This document shows, piece by piece, positions 38,801-51,120 of a DNA stretch of 64,000 nucleotides. The notes beneath the pieces were generated by a model that was given only the letters and a program-made list of their open reading frames with translations, did no database searches and was not told where the DNA came from. The position numbers were made by a program, and so were the translations under genes. The stretch is taken from assembly GCA_947179485.1 (NCBI GenBank), contig OX359250.1, positions 7,607,873 to 7,671,872 on the forward strand, in the 5' to 3' direction. Position 1 is the stretch's first letter; each line of letters begins with the position of its first letter. Source of the DNA: Allacma fusca. Its lineage: Eukaryota > Arthropoda > Collembola > Symphypleona > Sminthuridae.

Positions 38801-40954
38801 CTTATAATTGGTAGGAATGTAAATCAGATATTTTAACATCTCAGGGGAAGAAATGTCTTACTTGATCGATTTCCTCGGCAGTCGTCATCGGTGCTTGATT
38901 ATTCTTGTAGCTCCTCATCTCGGTGTAGTTATATGTGACAGCAACAATTAAGTCTGAGTCTTGAAAGGCGAATCGTGAGGTTCTTACAATCTTGAAACAT
39001 TTCCTCACTTTTTCATCACCAGTTGCTTTCAATGCAGAGTCCGCAGCCATGGTGCCGTTTGTATCTCCATAAAGAACCACTAAACCACTCTAAAAGCATG
39101 AATTGCATCTCAACAATTAGTATCTACATTTATTGTTGCTATTAAAATATTTACTAGACACTGCTTTGTGTCTCGTAGCATTTATTTTAGTAAGTGTTTA
39201 TTGTAGTAAGTTATTACATTTGTTACAAGGAGAATTCTATCTTCCATAGAAATCGCTTCATAGATGGCAGTCGGGGCTGGAAACCTATGGTATTCCATTG
39301 GCTGGATTCGTTTCCTGTAGTAAGTCCCAAGCCAGTCCTTTTTAATGGTACCCTCCCCGCGTGTGTAATATGGAATAGGGTAAGCTGCGTCTTTATAATA
39401 GGCGTAATCCGGGGGTAAGTTGCAAGATAGAGCATGATCGAATATGGTTGCGTTGACATCAGATGTATTCCCAAGCAATGGATTTCTACCCCATCTTATC
39501 AGATGAATATCCTGCAAGTCAGGGTCCGCCATAATGACCAAGTCAGGTGCATAAAATCCCGAAAAGAAAATCACGGGGGCTGTGCCGTAGCTAGTGATTT
39601 CAAATGACACGGAGATCATTTTCTCAACTACCCCTAAATTAATGGTAGGAAACTACCGACAACAAATAGTATAGAATTATTCCGGAGACAATGTTTAGTT
39701 ATTAGCTCAAGTTATACGTGTATTGGGGTTCAATAAAATCCTCTTTGTCCAATGGGAAATGATCAGGATCGGCAAAATTAGAGACAATTTCTTTTGTCAA
39801 ACCATCAGGATCCTCCACATCTGTAATTCTCTCAATTGGGAAAAACAAGTCAGCCGAAGGTATGCTTTTAGAATCCCCCGTAAGAACGATATCTTCTGGA
39901 CCGTTCCCGCTACCCTCTCGGGAATGAAAGGGTGACACATGGATTCTAGTTCTAGATTGTAAATAAATCCCCAATTTCCACAAGTTTGAAGATTTTAACT
40001 GTATCTAAATGTATCTGGGTTTGTAATTTTAAAATCATATTAAAGGAACAGATGCAGATGTTACGAACCTTGACTTCGAAAATTCGTCTACTGCTTCTAC
40101 AACAACTTCAAATATAGGCAAATGTAGGAAGACTAACGGCACCACAAATGCTGGGTAGCACATATCCATATAACAAATGGGCACGGTGGGGTTTTCTGTA
40201 GCATAAAGGTTATATTTTCATAAAGACAAATAAAACATTTTCCATCATTCCAGGCTAACCTTACTATTTCGTTTGAGCAAACATTACCACAAAAAAGTAT
40301 TTTAAGTCTGGAATTCTGGAATTTTTTAGAACAGTATATAGACGGTTAAATCAGTTAGACTATGTTTTAAATTTGTTGACTCCGAACTTGGTACTTTCTT
40401 ATATTGCTCATCAGGTTGAACATTGATCAGTGCTCCCGTAGTAGTAACTTTGAGACTTCTTTTGATTGATGTCCGTGATGTTGCTGGCCAATACTGCAGG
40501 ACAATTGTGGGGTAGTCCCCGTTCATTATTAAGCGGTAGTAGCTGTCATCGTAAGACCCAGAGTCACACGAAGCCTAAAAGGACCCAATGATAGATTAAT
40601 GATTAAGCAATGAATTTAATTATGTAACGTTATGGTAGTCTAGCCACCATTAATAGCATTCATTTGTACCCTGATAATAATGAAATAGGGGAAAACATAG
40701 TATCCCTCGCTATCTCCTCGTGTTACTGGTGGCAAAAAGTTAGTAATGTCCGAGTCTTCCAATTTATCCTTCACGTCGAACAGTCCTTTTTCATTAAAAT
40801 AAGAGTTCAAAACTACGTCGGGTTCCTTTGTTGAGGATAAATCTACAACCCATCTGCAACGGTTGAAGTTTATGAGGGAAACCATGTTTCCGCATGTAAC
40901 CTCCCACACCTTTAATAATAGAACTGTAAGTACTATAACTACTACAGAGGTCAT
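32891..40954 (-). CDS. CATSPERG: CatSper channel auxiliary subunit gamma-like (CATSPERG)
   Basis: Large single-pass membrane subunit expected to sit over the sperm CatSper Ca2+ channel. It starts with a signal peptide (MTSVVVIVLTVLLLKVWEVT; exon 40954-40670) and CRWVVDLSS, then runs through about 20 exons, including blocks near 40573-40330, 40198-40070, 39964-39712, 39627-39226, 39092-38863, 38648-38319, 38050-37846, 36961-36750 and 36210-36067. Conserved points: PVIFFSGFYAPDLVIMADPD with DVNATIFDHALSC; near the end, YTLRVTGGGYTKN and SDISLIWSEWDKET; WTCHALSPC (33921-33829); SNRGVDKDTIC (33724-33625); the transmembrane segment CILILLLLYLMYLCC (33530-33408); and a Ser/Lys-rich cytosolic tail ending at 32891. 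The RGVDK block, WxC...PC spacing and TM position match mammalian CATSPERG. Middle exon borders and the tail junction (33408 to 33298) are approximate. Confidence 0.82.
37530..37830. repeat. Dispersed repeat copy A, in a CatSper gamma intron
   Basis: Shares with 41580-41770 and 42565-42660 the order CCGTGACC-CAAATAT, TATTGACCTA, AAATTTTAGAAAATCT and, partly, GGGGAATCAAAT. The copies are diverged, and this one carries extra sequence between the blocks. The class is unknown; no terminal repeats are visible. Confidence 0.45.
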
Positions 40955-41579
40955 TTTAATTAATACATTGTATAATTAATTAAAATCATTCAGAACTGTC
41001 ATTGAAGTCGAACTTCCTGGGTCCTGGATTTATGCTATGGAGAACTTGCTTTAAATAATTAACTGTTATTTTTATGTATTGAATATGGGAAAGGGAAATG
41101 TATACACACTTTTCCAGCAGATCGTATATCTCTATAGAACCGCTGGAAATTAGGTCACATATTACTCTTATACATATTACACTCTTAGTGAGCTAAGTGC
41201 TAAATTTTATAAAATTACAGCAAAAAAAAAGCTGAGAGATAAGTTGTTGCTTGACTTTCAGTGGTTAATTGAATAATTCTACCATTTAATTCCTTAAATA
41301 ATGACTTGGAAAGTAAATCGTGCCCGAAAAAAATAAAACAACTTGAAGATATTCAGGAGCATTAAATTGTCATATCAATTCTGTGTTGAAATAAAAACAT
41401 ACGTATATTACTTACATATTAAAATTACATAGATTTATTCCAGACTACAAATTCGTATTTATTGCACCAAATAATGATTGTACCTGATTTTGAAATATTA
41501 CCAAATGTAAAAAAAAATATATATCAAGCAACGTCGTGCCTACCAATACAAAATTAATATTATATTTTTTATACCTATG

Positions 41580-41770
41580 CAAATTTTCTGTGAGAATCAA
41601 AAAATGACGAATTTGACATTCTGAAAATAACCCGACTTTACTCCAGGTTTCTTGACCCCGTGACCTCAAATATTGACCCATGTCATTGAGTAAATTTTAG
41701 AAAACCTAGAAATAAATTTGCTGCAAACAGGGGAAATCAAATGGGGCATTGGTATGGGCAGAGATTGAGA
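41580..41770. repeat. Dispersed repeat copy B, upstream of CatSper gamma
   Basis: Contains GACCCCGTGACCTCAAATAT, TATTGACCCATGTCA, TAAATTTTAGAAAACCT and GGGGAAATCAAAT in the same order as copy A. Confidence 0.45.
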
Positions 41771-42564
41771 GGAATTTATTTATTTAACGAAATAAATAAA
41801 AGTAAAACGCTTTCATCACAACTGGTATATTTCCATCATATTCCTTCAACATATTTTGCAGTTTTACAACAAACCTAGGGGCACTTCTAAGAATATGCCG
41901 TTAGATAGATTTCATCGCCTGGTTTGAGGGATAAACAGAACAGGTTTTAAACAGGCCTCACTATTAGTAGGAAAGTAAAAGACTTTCACAACTGTCCTTA
42001 GACAATTCTAATATTTCAACAGTATTTTTGTTACATAATACTTTATGGCTGGTTGAATGCCTCACAGTATTTGGACTAGAGTTGGTATTACGGGTCTTAA
42101 AAGCCATTGCCTTGTTGTATTTCCACTTACCATAAATTTTTTGATTTCTGTTTAAAGAGCTATCCTGGATGTAAGTATAGTATATACCTTTTGCAAAAAT
42201 ATTCACATTAAATATATATCACTATTTACTGTCACGTGATTCAAACTCGCCCCCCCCCTACAACCCGGACAAATATCCTAAGTTCAGCGCCTTGATTCTG
42301 GCTACTTTCCACCTTCTAGAAGTTGGAACGTCAGCCATTTTACCCAACTAATATATTCTCCATAAAAATTATTTGTCAACGTTTCTTTTCCGTCCTAGGA
42401 CGACGACAACAATGCGACTTAAAAATTCACCAGCAAATAATAGATAAAGATACACAAAAATCAATTTACAGCTCTTTGTCCAATTTGTCCCAAGCAACCG
42501 TAATTTTTGACTTTGGCTACCAAAAAATTCGGGGCCGAAATAAAACAATAGTTTAATTTAAATG

Positions 42565-42660
42565 AAAATTCCCAACTTGCCCCCACGTTTGTTTCCCCAC
42601 TTTACCACTATCACCCCAAATATTGACCTAGGACACAAATTTTAGAAAATCTTCAAGATT
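42565..42660. repeat. Dispersed repeat copy C
   Basis: Shorter copy with CACCCCAAATATTGACCTAG and CAAATTTTAGAAAATCT, matching copies A and B in order and spacing. Confidence 0.45.
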
Positions 42661-42911
42661 TCCTGTACGGCTTTACCGTACTTTATTACCGTTAAGTTGA
42701 GAATCCACATTTTTAAAGCCTTTTATTTATCTCGGACATCTCCACACACTGAAATATATTAACTAAACTTAATCGACATCCTCAAATAGTTTCCCTCACC
42801 GCTTAAAATATCCCCCTTCATCCAATCATTATTCCCATTCCAGCGTTGGAAACACAAAGTCAATTGGCCCCAAAAGCTGGTGTCATGGCAGGGGGCTTCA
42901 GAAAGCCCCAT

Positions 42912-43180
42912 CTATATCATCTCCCGGAAGAACTTTCGAAACAGGGCAGCTTTCTTCCTTGGAACGGTCTTACGTGACAGGAACGACTCCTTAGAATGGT
43001 CATATGGCTCTGTAACAAAAACTTCTTTACACCGGATATTTTTACCTCTCCATTTCAGTACATTACATAATTTATTAATAATTTTTTTTTAAATACACAA
43101 TTTACCACATGTAGTGGAACCATCAATAGTTGTCATTTTGTCAACGCGGATAAGATAGCGCTCTGTGAACACTCTCCGAG
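42912..43180 (-). CDS. Possible 3' exons of an unidentified small gene
   Basis: On the minus strand an exon 43180-43106 (ATGGTCAG acceptor, TGTG|GTAAAT donor) joins in phase to 43009-42912 (TTTTTGTTACAG acceptor, stop TAG). It reads RRVFTERYLIRVDKMTTIDG, then a basic C-terminal tail (SRKTVPRKKAALFRKFFREM). I do not recognise the family. Upstream exons may lie at 43193-43696, where minus-strand frames exist, but I could not join them. A competing plus-strand frame (43197-43496) covers part of the same area, so strand is uncertain. Confidence 0.35.
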
Positions 43181-43971
43181 CTGACCATACAGTTATATGC
43201 ATTTACTATGTGACAATTTGAGTATGTACACTTGTATCTTTAGTCCGAAGCCTTTTTCATTGGTGGATAAAAATTTGGACGTCATCAACTGGATGAGTTC
43301 TGGGGTCGTTCCTGGGCGTCCCATTGTGGAGCTATGTTGGAGCCACAACAACAACAACGTGGTGTTTAAGGTGACGCGATGCTGGGGCAATTTGCATATC
43401 TCCAGCTACAACTTTTTAACATTGGACCTTTCCACATTTGGGAGTATGACCGTTCACATTGACGGTATAGTAGTCAGGCACTGGAGTAAATCATAGGCGT
43501 GCCTTTAAGTAATTTGAATGTGAAATCCGTGCTTAAGGATTATTGGCAATAGCTCCGTGCATATAGCGCTGCTGCTCGTGTAGTCTGCGAAGAGCTTCGT
43601 TCGCGTCGTGCCGTTGAACCATTCGAGATTCGCCGTAGTAACGGACAGTTGGATTGTCGCGATACGCGGATGAGTGCTCAAGACGGAATTTTTCATTTCG
43701 ATAATTTATAGACCCTCGTTTTTTTTAAAAACTCATAGTATAAATAATGTTATTTCAAAAGAAGTGACTTAACGTGCTCCAGAACATTATGGTTATTTGT
43801 CATTTTTAACTTTAACCCTTTCGGGAATAGTAGTGTTAAACCGTTACTAGTCTCTCCTCCTTTGAGGTCCGTAATTCCTATTCGTAATTCCTACAAGCCA
43901 TTCGTACCCGTCCCCTTGAAATACGAGTAGAAGAATTTTGAAAGTGATAGTTAGTGTTGGTTATAATAATA

Positions 43972-46900
43972 ATGACAACCTTCAGTCGAGATTTTAGAGC
44001 CACTGAACCCCCGGTGTTGGTTCAATGGCCAACGAATAAAGTGTCCCTGGAGGATAAATTACACGATGCCGTTTTGTGTGGGAAACTACAGAAAATTAGA
44101 GATATTGCAGCAAGAGGTAATTAAGTTTGATTATGGTTGTGTATCGTTGTGATTAAATAATTTCTCGCATGAAGATTGTGGAAATGTGAAATACTTGGGA
44201 GAGGGGTAGTAAGTACTGCTTGGATTATATAGAGCTTGAGAGGGCCAACTTGATTAGCTTGTATTTTGTTTGGTTTTGGGGGATTATGTGAGTGATCAGG
44301 ATTATGAAGATAGTTGGTCATTTACATAGTTTAGATTCATTGGATTGGCGGTTGTTTATGTTTATGTTAGTATGAGTTCGGTGGGTGACTAATTATTGGT
44401 TTGGACTTGACAGGTGTGAATGTGGATGCCTTCAATGAGGATGGTCAGACACCTTTGTTCTGTGCGGCGTTCAAAGGACTTGCGGATGTGGTTGGAGTAC
44501 TTCTTAGTATGGGAGCGAAGCCCAATGCCAGATGTCAACCGGAAGGGTATACAGCTGTCCATGGGGCTTGTTATTCAGGATGTGCAGGAGTTTTAAAGAT
44601 GCTCATTCAGGCCGGTGGGGATTTGAGAATTTGCGATCATAAGAGGAGAACACCCATGTAAGTATTGCGTGTTTTTACGTTGTACACGAGTATTAACATT
44701 TTTTTGGTAGTTATTTTTATTCCTGGTGGATATTTCAGAGCTTGGTCCTTGCTTCAAACGGATTCATCGAAAATCCAGGCCATTCGTAATGTTGTTGAAA
44801 GTGCTCGGGTTTGTACGACAGAAACCAGCGGTTTGGAAATGCTGAAAGAAATGCAGAGTAGTTTGTCACCTAGGTATGATAGTGGATTTCTGCATGCTGG
44901 GGTGTACGTGTACAATATAATCCGGTAGTAAGGCGCAATTTAATAGTTGATGATTTATTTAGAACAAGTTCGGCACTGGGGGATGTTGTCCGTAGTATTT
45001 TTAGAAAATCTGTCATTTACAAAGACTCGCGAAGTCGTCTTGGTTTTCAGCTTAACATGGATGAACTTAATAATGGGATTCATCATACTGGATTCGGCAA
45101 GGTAATTTCGAAACACGGACGTTGTAACCGTAGTTTGAACGTTGGAAACATATGCAGTGGATTCATTAGAGCCTAATATTTGCAGGTATTTTTTGGAAAT
45201 GGTGAACGTTGCGCCGGTTTAATTGGTTTACCATACGTATCTGAAGTCAGTGACCTTGAAGATGAAAAAAGTGATGATGCACCATCGTGGCAGTGTGGAA
45301 AATTTACCTCTTTCAATGCGAGAGTCTGGACCACTAGGAAAACGCAAGTTTCTACTAGGGAGCTCTTCACAAAATCTGGACCACATTGTGTACCGGATAT
45401 TTTGATTAATGAATTAGAAGTTCGAAGGTGATTTTTTGGAATAAATATTGTTTGAAAGAGTCATAGTTTTTAATATGCATAATTACTTTCCGTAGCAAAC
45501 TTCACCATCCCAACTTGCTTATGTTGTTGGGAGTTTGCCAGACCAATCATTGTGAGTCCATATCTCTAGTTTATGAGAGGGTCAACATTGGATCTCTTTA
45601 TTCGGTTCTTTATGTCGAGGTACAGTTGTTTCAGACAATTTATTGTATTTTCAGTTATATGAATGTATCGTTGCCGTGCGATTATATATCTGTGATGTCT
45701 TTTAAGCAGCAAAAGCAACTGACACCACGGTTCGCTACTGATGTTATTATTCAGATGTGTGATGCGTTGGAATATGTTCATTCCATGAAAATGATTCATT
45801 GTGCGATTTCATCACATTCAGTTATTTTGGTTGCCAACGGATTGGCTAAGTTATCATGCTTCGAGTACTGTCTGCCTGAAAACATTAATTCGGAGGTACC
45901 TATATAATACAACACAAATATAAGCTGAATTTAAATTTCGTGTCTCACTTCAGTAAATATTCACTGATACAGTCAACAATTTCATTGCGCCATCCTATCC
46001 TCACGTCAGATGCACATTTGAATGTACTACGCTATTGGATGGCACCTGAAGTTCTCCTCCGGCAGCAGTTTTCAGTAAAAGCCGATGTGTATTCTTTGGC
46101 ATGTGTGATGTGGGAGCTGTGTAATCGTAAGTTACACATTCTTGCGTATAGCATTTCATGTTTGGTTTCCTGTTTTTTAGTTGTAAAAGTATGTATCTTT
46201 TTGTCTTAAGTCGACATCCCATGGAGGACCTTCTCGCTTCAGAGTCTGCGGCAATTGTTTTCCAGCAGTCCAGCCGAGCCGCTACCAATCAACAAAAGCA
46301 AAGTTCCTCAATTATGGTATCATTTAATGTCTCTTGGATTGAAACCCAGGCGAGAATCTCGCGATTTAGATATCGCCGAAATCAAGGATATGATGGTGTT
46401 ATCCAAAAAGGTAGTAAGTTGAAGAACGATTGTGATTTCGGACTATTATATCCGACTTTATGATATAAAGGTGTTTTAAAATTATTCAAATTATTTCAGC
46501 CTCATATCATTCAGGGTTCAAGGAGCAATTTGTTTGGGCACCAAAAGGTTTCTGCTGTTTCTGTCACAAAAAATATAGAACCTGAAAGTGAAGATGGGCT
46601 AGACGATGTAGATTTTGCAAGTGTATATCCAGGAGGTGGGCAGATTTATAAAAGTACAAGCACTACTTCCTTACAAGATCAGTTTGATACTAAAAAGCAA
46701 GTCTTTGAAACATCTCCTGTGTTTTTCAAAGGTCGTTCGGATTGTGTAGAGTAAGTAAACATACAGACCTATTCAATTTAATAACTTTGAGCTAGTATAG
46801 AAAGTTGCATGAATTTCGGGAAGAGGAATCTCGTTGACGTTTGAGGATATTGTGGAAACAGAGGACTGCAACCTATGAACTCCGATCACATCGGGCGGTT

Positions 46901-49647
46901 TTCGAACGCTATAGAAGTGGAGGTTGGAAACAGCGCCGGCGAAAGAATTGAAAATAAAGTCTCTCCTCCTCAGGGAATTTTAAAGAAGTTTGGAGTTACG
47001 AAACAGTAAGTTGGTTTTATACAATGGTTGTTTGTATTGTGGTAGTATTATGGTATTCTGCAGAAGCTGAAATTGTATAAATTGGTGTGTGGTTCAGAAG
47101 TAAATCGAACATCGGAAGTCAAAGTTTTCCAATTTGTACCAATTTCTCTGATGAAGCCCAAGCAAAACGTGCGAAGGAAAAGGAAACTCAAACAGAGAGT
47201 CAGCAGACTGAGAAACAAGTTTTGGTAACTGAAAATCAGGAAGTGCGTATCCAGCCTCCCAAGAAACCGGAACGAATTGGTACACTTGGCATGGATTGTT
47301 TTGCAACATGGCTGTTTAAGTTTCTAAATTTACGTTTTCATTCTTTAGGGGCAATAATGTCTCTCGGAATCGGTTGGATCAAACCTGCATCAAAAACCGG
47401 GGCCAATGTGAAGACATGTAAGGGAACTCAAACAGGAGGTATAATTTATTTTAATTAACGGAGTATGCTGAAACGTTCAGTCAAATTAATATTTTAAAAA
47501 TTATTCATAGCAACGAAAGTAACTCTGCAACATCGTCTTGCCAGTGGTGAAAAGACTCCTAGCCCTGTTCATAGTCCAGCTAGTGCATCTACACCCTTGT
47601 GGACCTCGTTTAATACTAGTAAGGAGCCCATCGACATTATCCTTGACCCAGAAAGTCAGGTAAGCGTTACTAGCTCAGTATGAACTGATTGTAAATTATG
47701 AAATCTCTAAAACTGGGAAGTTTTTGTGTCATTCAATATTTAATTCACATATGTTACTTCCGTCAATTCAGGCAGCACGACATAACGTTAAGGAAAAATT
47801 GAACAAGATTTTAGAAATGCGACAAGCTGGAGATTATCCTCGAGGTTTTCAGTGAGTGTTTGAATTAAATTATAAATATTATGGTAACATTATTATGTTA
47901 GTATTGTACTGAAGACAATATCTGATTAGCTCATTGAGACTGCCGAAGAAAGCTACGTTTATAAAACCTGCAAGTCATTGCATTGAAGGGGTCAGCTCTG
48001 CATTGAATGCTAATGCCAACGAATTTTGGAATTATTTTGCCAGCACGAGTTTAGTTACTACGGCAACGTGTGACAAAGTATTTGCTCCAGCTATAAAGCC
48101 GGCTGGTCATTCACTGACTCTTGAAAAGAATGGAAGTGTGATGGGACAAAAGGTAAAATCATACACGACAAAGTTAAAGCAAACTTTATTCGGTTCTCTT
48201 TACTCGAAATACTCCACACGTAAAGATCTAAGGGAAGAAAATGTATATTTCCCCGATTCTGTTAATGTAAGATATATTTCTATCTTACATTTCGAATTTA
48301 TGAATCGAAACGACTGTTGTTGTGGAAGCAAGTCTGATATTGTATTTATTCCAGTCTCGGTCACATCTGGATTTGCCGTTAGCTTCAAAAGAAGACATGG
48401 TGCCTACCGGTTTGGTGTTTGAAACTGTGGATAAATTCAATGCATACGCCAAGGGAATGGTGAGTAGTGAAATAAAAAATGAAGGTCGTTGTAAGTGAGA
48501 ATAGCTTGCAGTTCAGCGCTTGTAGATTATCAGTTCTAGTAATGAAGATGTTAAAAGAAGGGAAACAGCGTGAAGTTATCGCGCTTGTAAGTGGGCATTA
48601 ATTTGACTAGATGAGGCGCTGCTATAGCTATTCTCGAATGCCCGACGAATTGAGACGGGCAATTTTCCAACCTCAGCGATATTTTTCTCAGCCCTTGGAT
48701 TTCCAGCGCCAGAGGGTTCCATGGCAGCCCATGTTCGCACAGATAGCGAGAAATGACGGGGGCGATGGGAATCGTTTGAGCTCAGAATACAGTCCCACTC
48801 CCAGTCCCGTGGGTGAAACCAACACCAATCCATTTCAACAGCAATTTCAAAGTGTGGCGATCCAGTGTATGCTGTCACCGGATAGGTATTAACAGTTTGG
48901 TTTTTATTTTATATCGCTTCAGTGGTTTCAGCACAGTAATATTGCAGGATTTAGCAAGCTTATTTTTCAAATTGTGTGCCGTTGCTCAGTTCATCTGTGA
49001 TTGTGGTACATGTTTGTTGTAGATATGATGCTAGTGACACCTCCTTAATAAGTACTTCCGGTGTTCATCATGACAACTATCACCAAAGTGTTAATAATCT
49101 GAATGAGAAAATGAATGACGACGAGAGTGAATTTAGCGAGAAAGTTAGCAGTGGTGCGGAGGACGTAGCTTTGGCGACAGTTGACAGTCTGATGAAAAAT
49201 CTCGCCAATGACCCCGGATCAGGTAATAATGATGGTGACTCCAGCAATGGATCTATTTCGGATGAATTATTAAACGAAGATGGTATACTTACGCATGAAA
49301 GTCCTCAGGAAAACTCGTCTCCTCATGATCGAAGTTATGTCATCACCACTGACACAGTGAATTCCGTATTCGATCTCCCTCATATAGATCCGGCAAATGT
49401 AACTTATGGTGAAGTGGACGTACAGTTTGTGTCATGCCTCATGTCCCCGAAGGATGAAGATAAAGAAGCGACAGTTAGAAGTTCTAGTGCTTCTATTCGT
49501 GAGCATGGTGACACAGTCGGGTTTTCTCCACGTGTTCCGTCCACGTCGTTCATCCCACATGGAAGCCCGGCATGTAATATAAAATCAGATGAAGAGGATT
49601 TACCGAAGTTAACACTGCCTGAAGGTTCATTAGTGGAAAAGATGTAG
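43972..49647 (+). CDS. TEX14: TEX14-like protein: ankyrin repeats plus inactive kinase
   Basis: TEX14 is required for germ-cell intercellular bridges in vertebrates. Twenty exons (43972-44116, 44414-44657, 44739-44873, 44963-45101, 45186-45427, 45496-45619, 45707-45895, 45973-46126, 46211-46410, 46500-46750, 46862-47005, 47098-47279, 47349-47438, 47511-47659, 47772-47851, 47930-48266, 48355-48459, 48512-48586, 48611-48885, 49023-49647) join to 1294 aa. Ankyrin repeats at about 50-130 (DGQTPLFCAAFKGLADVVGV, GYTAVHGACYSGCAGVLKML). A protein-kinase-like domain follows (LHHPNLLMLLGVCQ, LVYERVNIGSLYSVL, CDALEYVHSMKMIHCAISSH, WMAPEVLLRQQFSVKADVYS). HRD is HCA, DFG is CFE, and no VAIK lysine is seen, so it is a pseudokinase like TEX14. 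The C-terminal half is low complexity with two TQT motifs (KETQTES, KGTQTGG). I did not find a GPPxxxY CEP55-binding motif. Exon 18 is the least certain. Confidence 0.85.
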
Positions 49648-51120
49648 AGTTCGTAATACTTATAGCAGGTATGCTTTTTAGCTAATTTTGTATGACCTTC
49701 GTATCAGACGAACATTATCTGCAAATTACTGCGAGAATCGAATATTCCAGTGAAGATAATGTGAAGGAATTGATTATTAATTGAAGTACAACTGTGGTAC
49801 GACTGTGTACCCAAGTAGTTATGGTTTGCCGTATTATATATTCTATTAAATAAAGTTTATAAATAATTGAGTACTACATTGTCATTGCTTTCTTATTTCC
49901 TGTTTCTCTGTAGCATACGGAATTTATTAGGCAAAGTACTGTTTATAGCTTAATTATTTCCATGTGCATATCTAGGGTAGTTTTTTTGCATTTGTTGTTC
50001 GCGTGACTGTAGAAAAAAACCGAAACAGCAGCTTTTGTTATAAGAGTAATACAATCTACAGCAAGAGATCGCTAAGAATGTGCAGAATAAACAGCTGGCC
50101 GGTTTGGGACAAAATAATGCACCCCACGGTTGCACAATTGCCTAAATAACCCGCATGCTTTTACCCCTATGTGCCCGGGAGCTGGAAGAGACTGGCGTAC
50201 GTGCAGCGGACGTGAAGGGAAAGGGGCAACACTGATTGTGAATGAGCAACCCTAAAATTGTTGCCTATGGGGTTTTTGTTCAATAGTACGGAAACTGAAG
50301 CTTTGCTTCTGGAATATACGTACAATATAGGGAAAGGTTCGTGTTGTTGTTGTGAATGAAGGTGGTCGTGAATTATTTTTGTGGATTGAGTACTTTCAAA
50401 TATCTAATTTTACTACTCTTACCTGTACAAACCTCAGTTGATTTCTCGCACTTCAAAAGTAAACATTCAGGTATTATTTGAAAAGAATTGCCAAATCAAG
50501 TTATTTTTTGTCTCGCTTCAGCTAAAGCCAACGATCATAACATTTCTCTCAATAGCTTATGAGTCAATGCTATTGATTGTAAGCTCAAGCCAGTGCTATA
50601 GTCAGAATTGAGTGAGACGGCACTTCATTCAAAACTGAAAATGTAAAGGATAGTTCCACTCGAAAGACTTGCACGTGCTTAATTAATATATATATGCTTA
50701 TATATTAACTTAAATGTCATTTACAATGGGTGTTTACACAATATACTTTTAAAAATGTACCCCGTGTAACAAAACATATTTAGTTTTAACCAAGCATTTA
50801 TCACGGGTCCGCTGCCTCGGTCCAACGGAAATTTCATCTTAGTGTTCAATTTAGTGTTCTTTCCACGATGGTGTTTACTCTAATATTAATTCGTGCCATT
50901 TCTGTTCCGCAATAAGTTTATTATGCTCGTCAAAGTCTGTAAGTATTCCTTCTGATTTGTGAATAATTTGATAATTTCCATTAATTACATGTCTTGTATG
51001 TATATCCATAGCATGGAATTTTGTTCTGTTTTATTTACTGATTTAAGAATTTATTTGTAGGATAAACGAATTAGAAGGCTGAAGACTTTTCAAGTCGCTT
51101 AAAGTGGCTCGCAAGACACA
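49648..51120. other. Intergenic region between TEX14 and JARID2
   Basis: It contains the TEX14 3' UTR with an AATAAA at 49849-49854, then about 1.2 kb without a supported exon. The JARID2 promoter and probably a noncoding first exon lie in its right part; a CTGTAAGTATTCC donor-like site at about 50937-50950 and the TTTGTAG acceptor near 51054-51060 would fit. Confidence 0.4.

Larger units (their letters stand above)
40955..42911. other. Upstream region of CatSper gamma
   Basis: About 2 kb with no supportable exon. It holds the probable CatSper gamma promoter next to 40954, two dispersed-repeat copies, and a 9-nt C tract at 42250-42258. Confidence 0.4.

Noticed and set aside
43197-43496. 99-codon plus-strand frame (VINWMSSGVVPGRPIVELCW) as a gene
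   Set aside because: No convincing upstream exon or family; overlaps a competing minus-strand model. Kept only as an uncertainty under the 42.9-43.7 kb finding.
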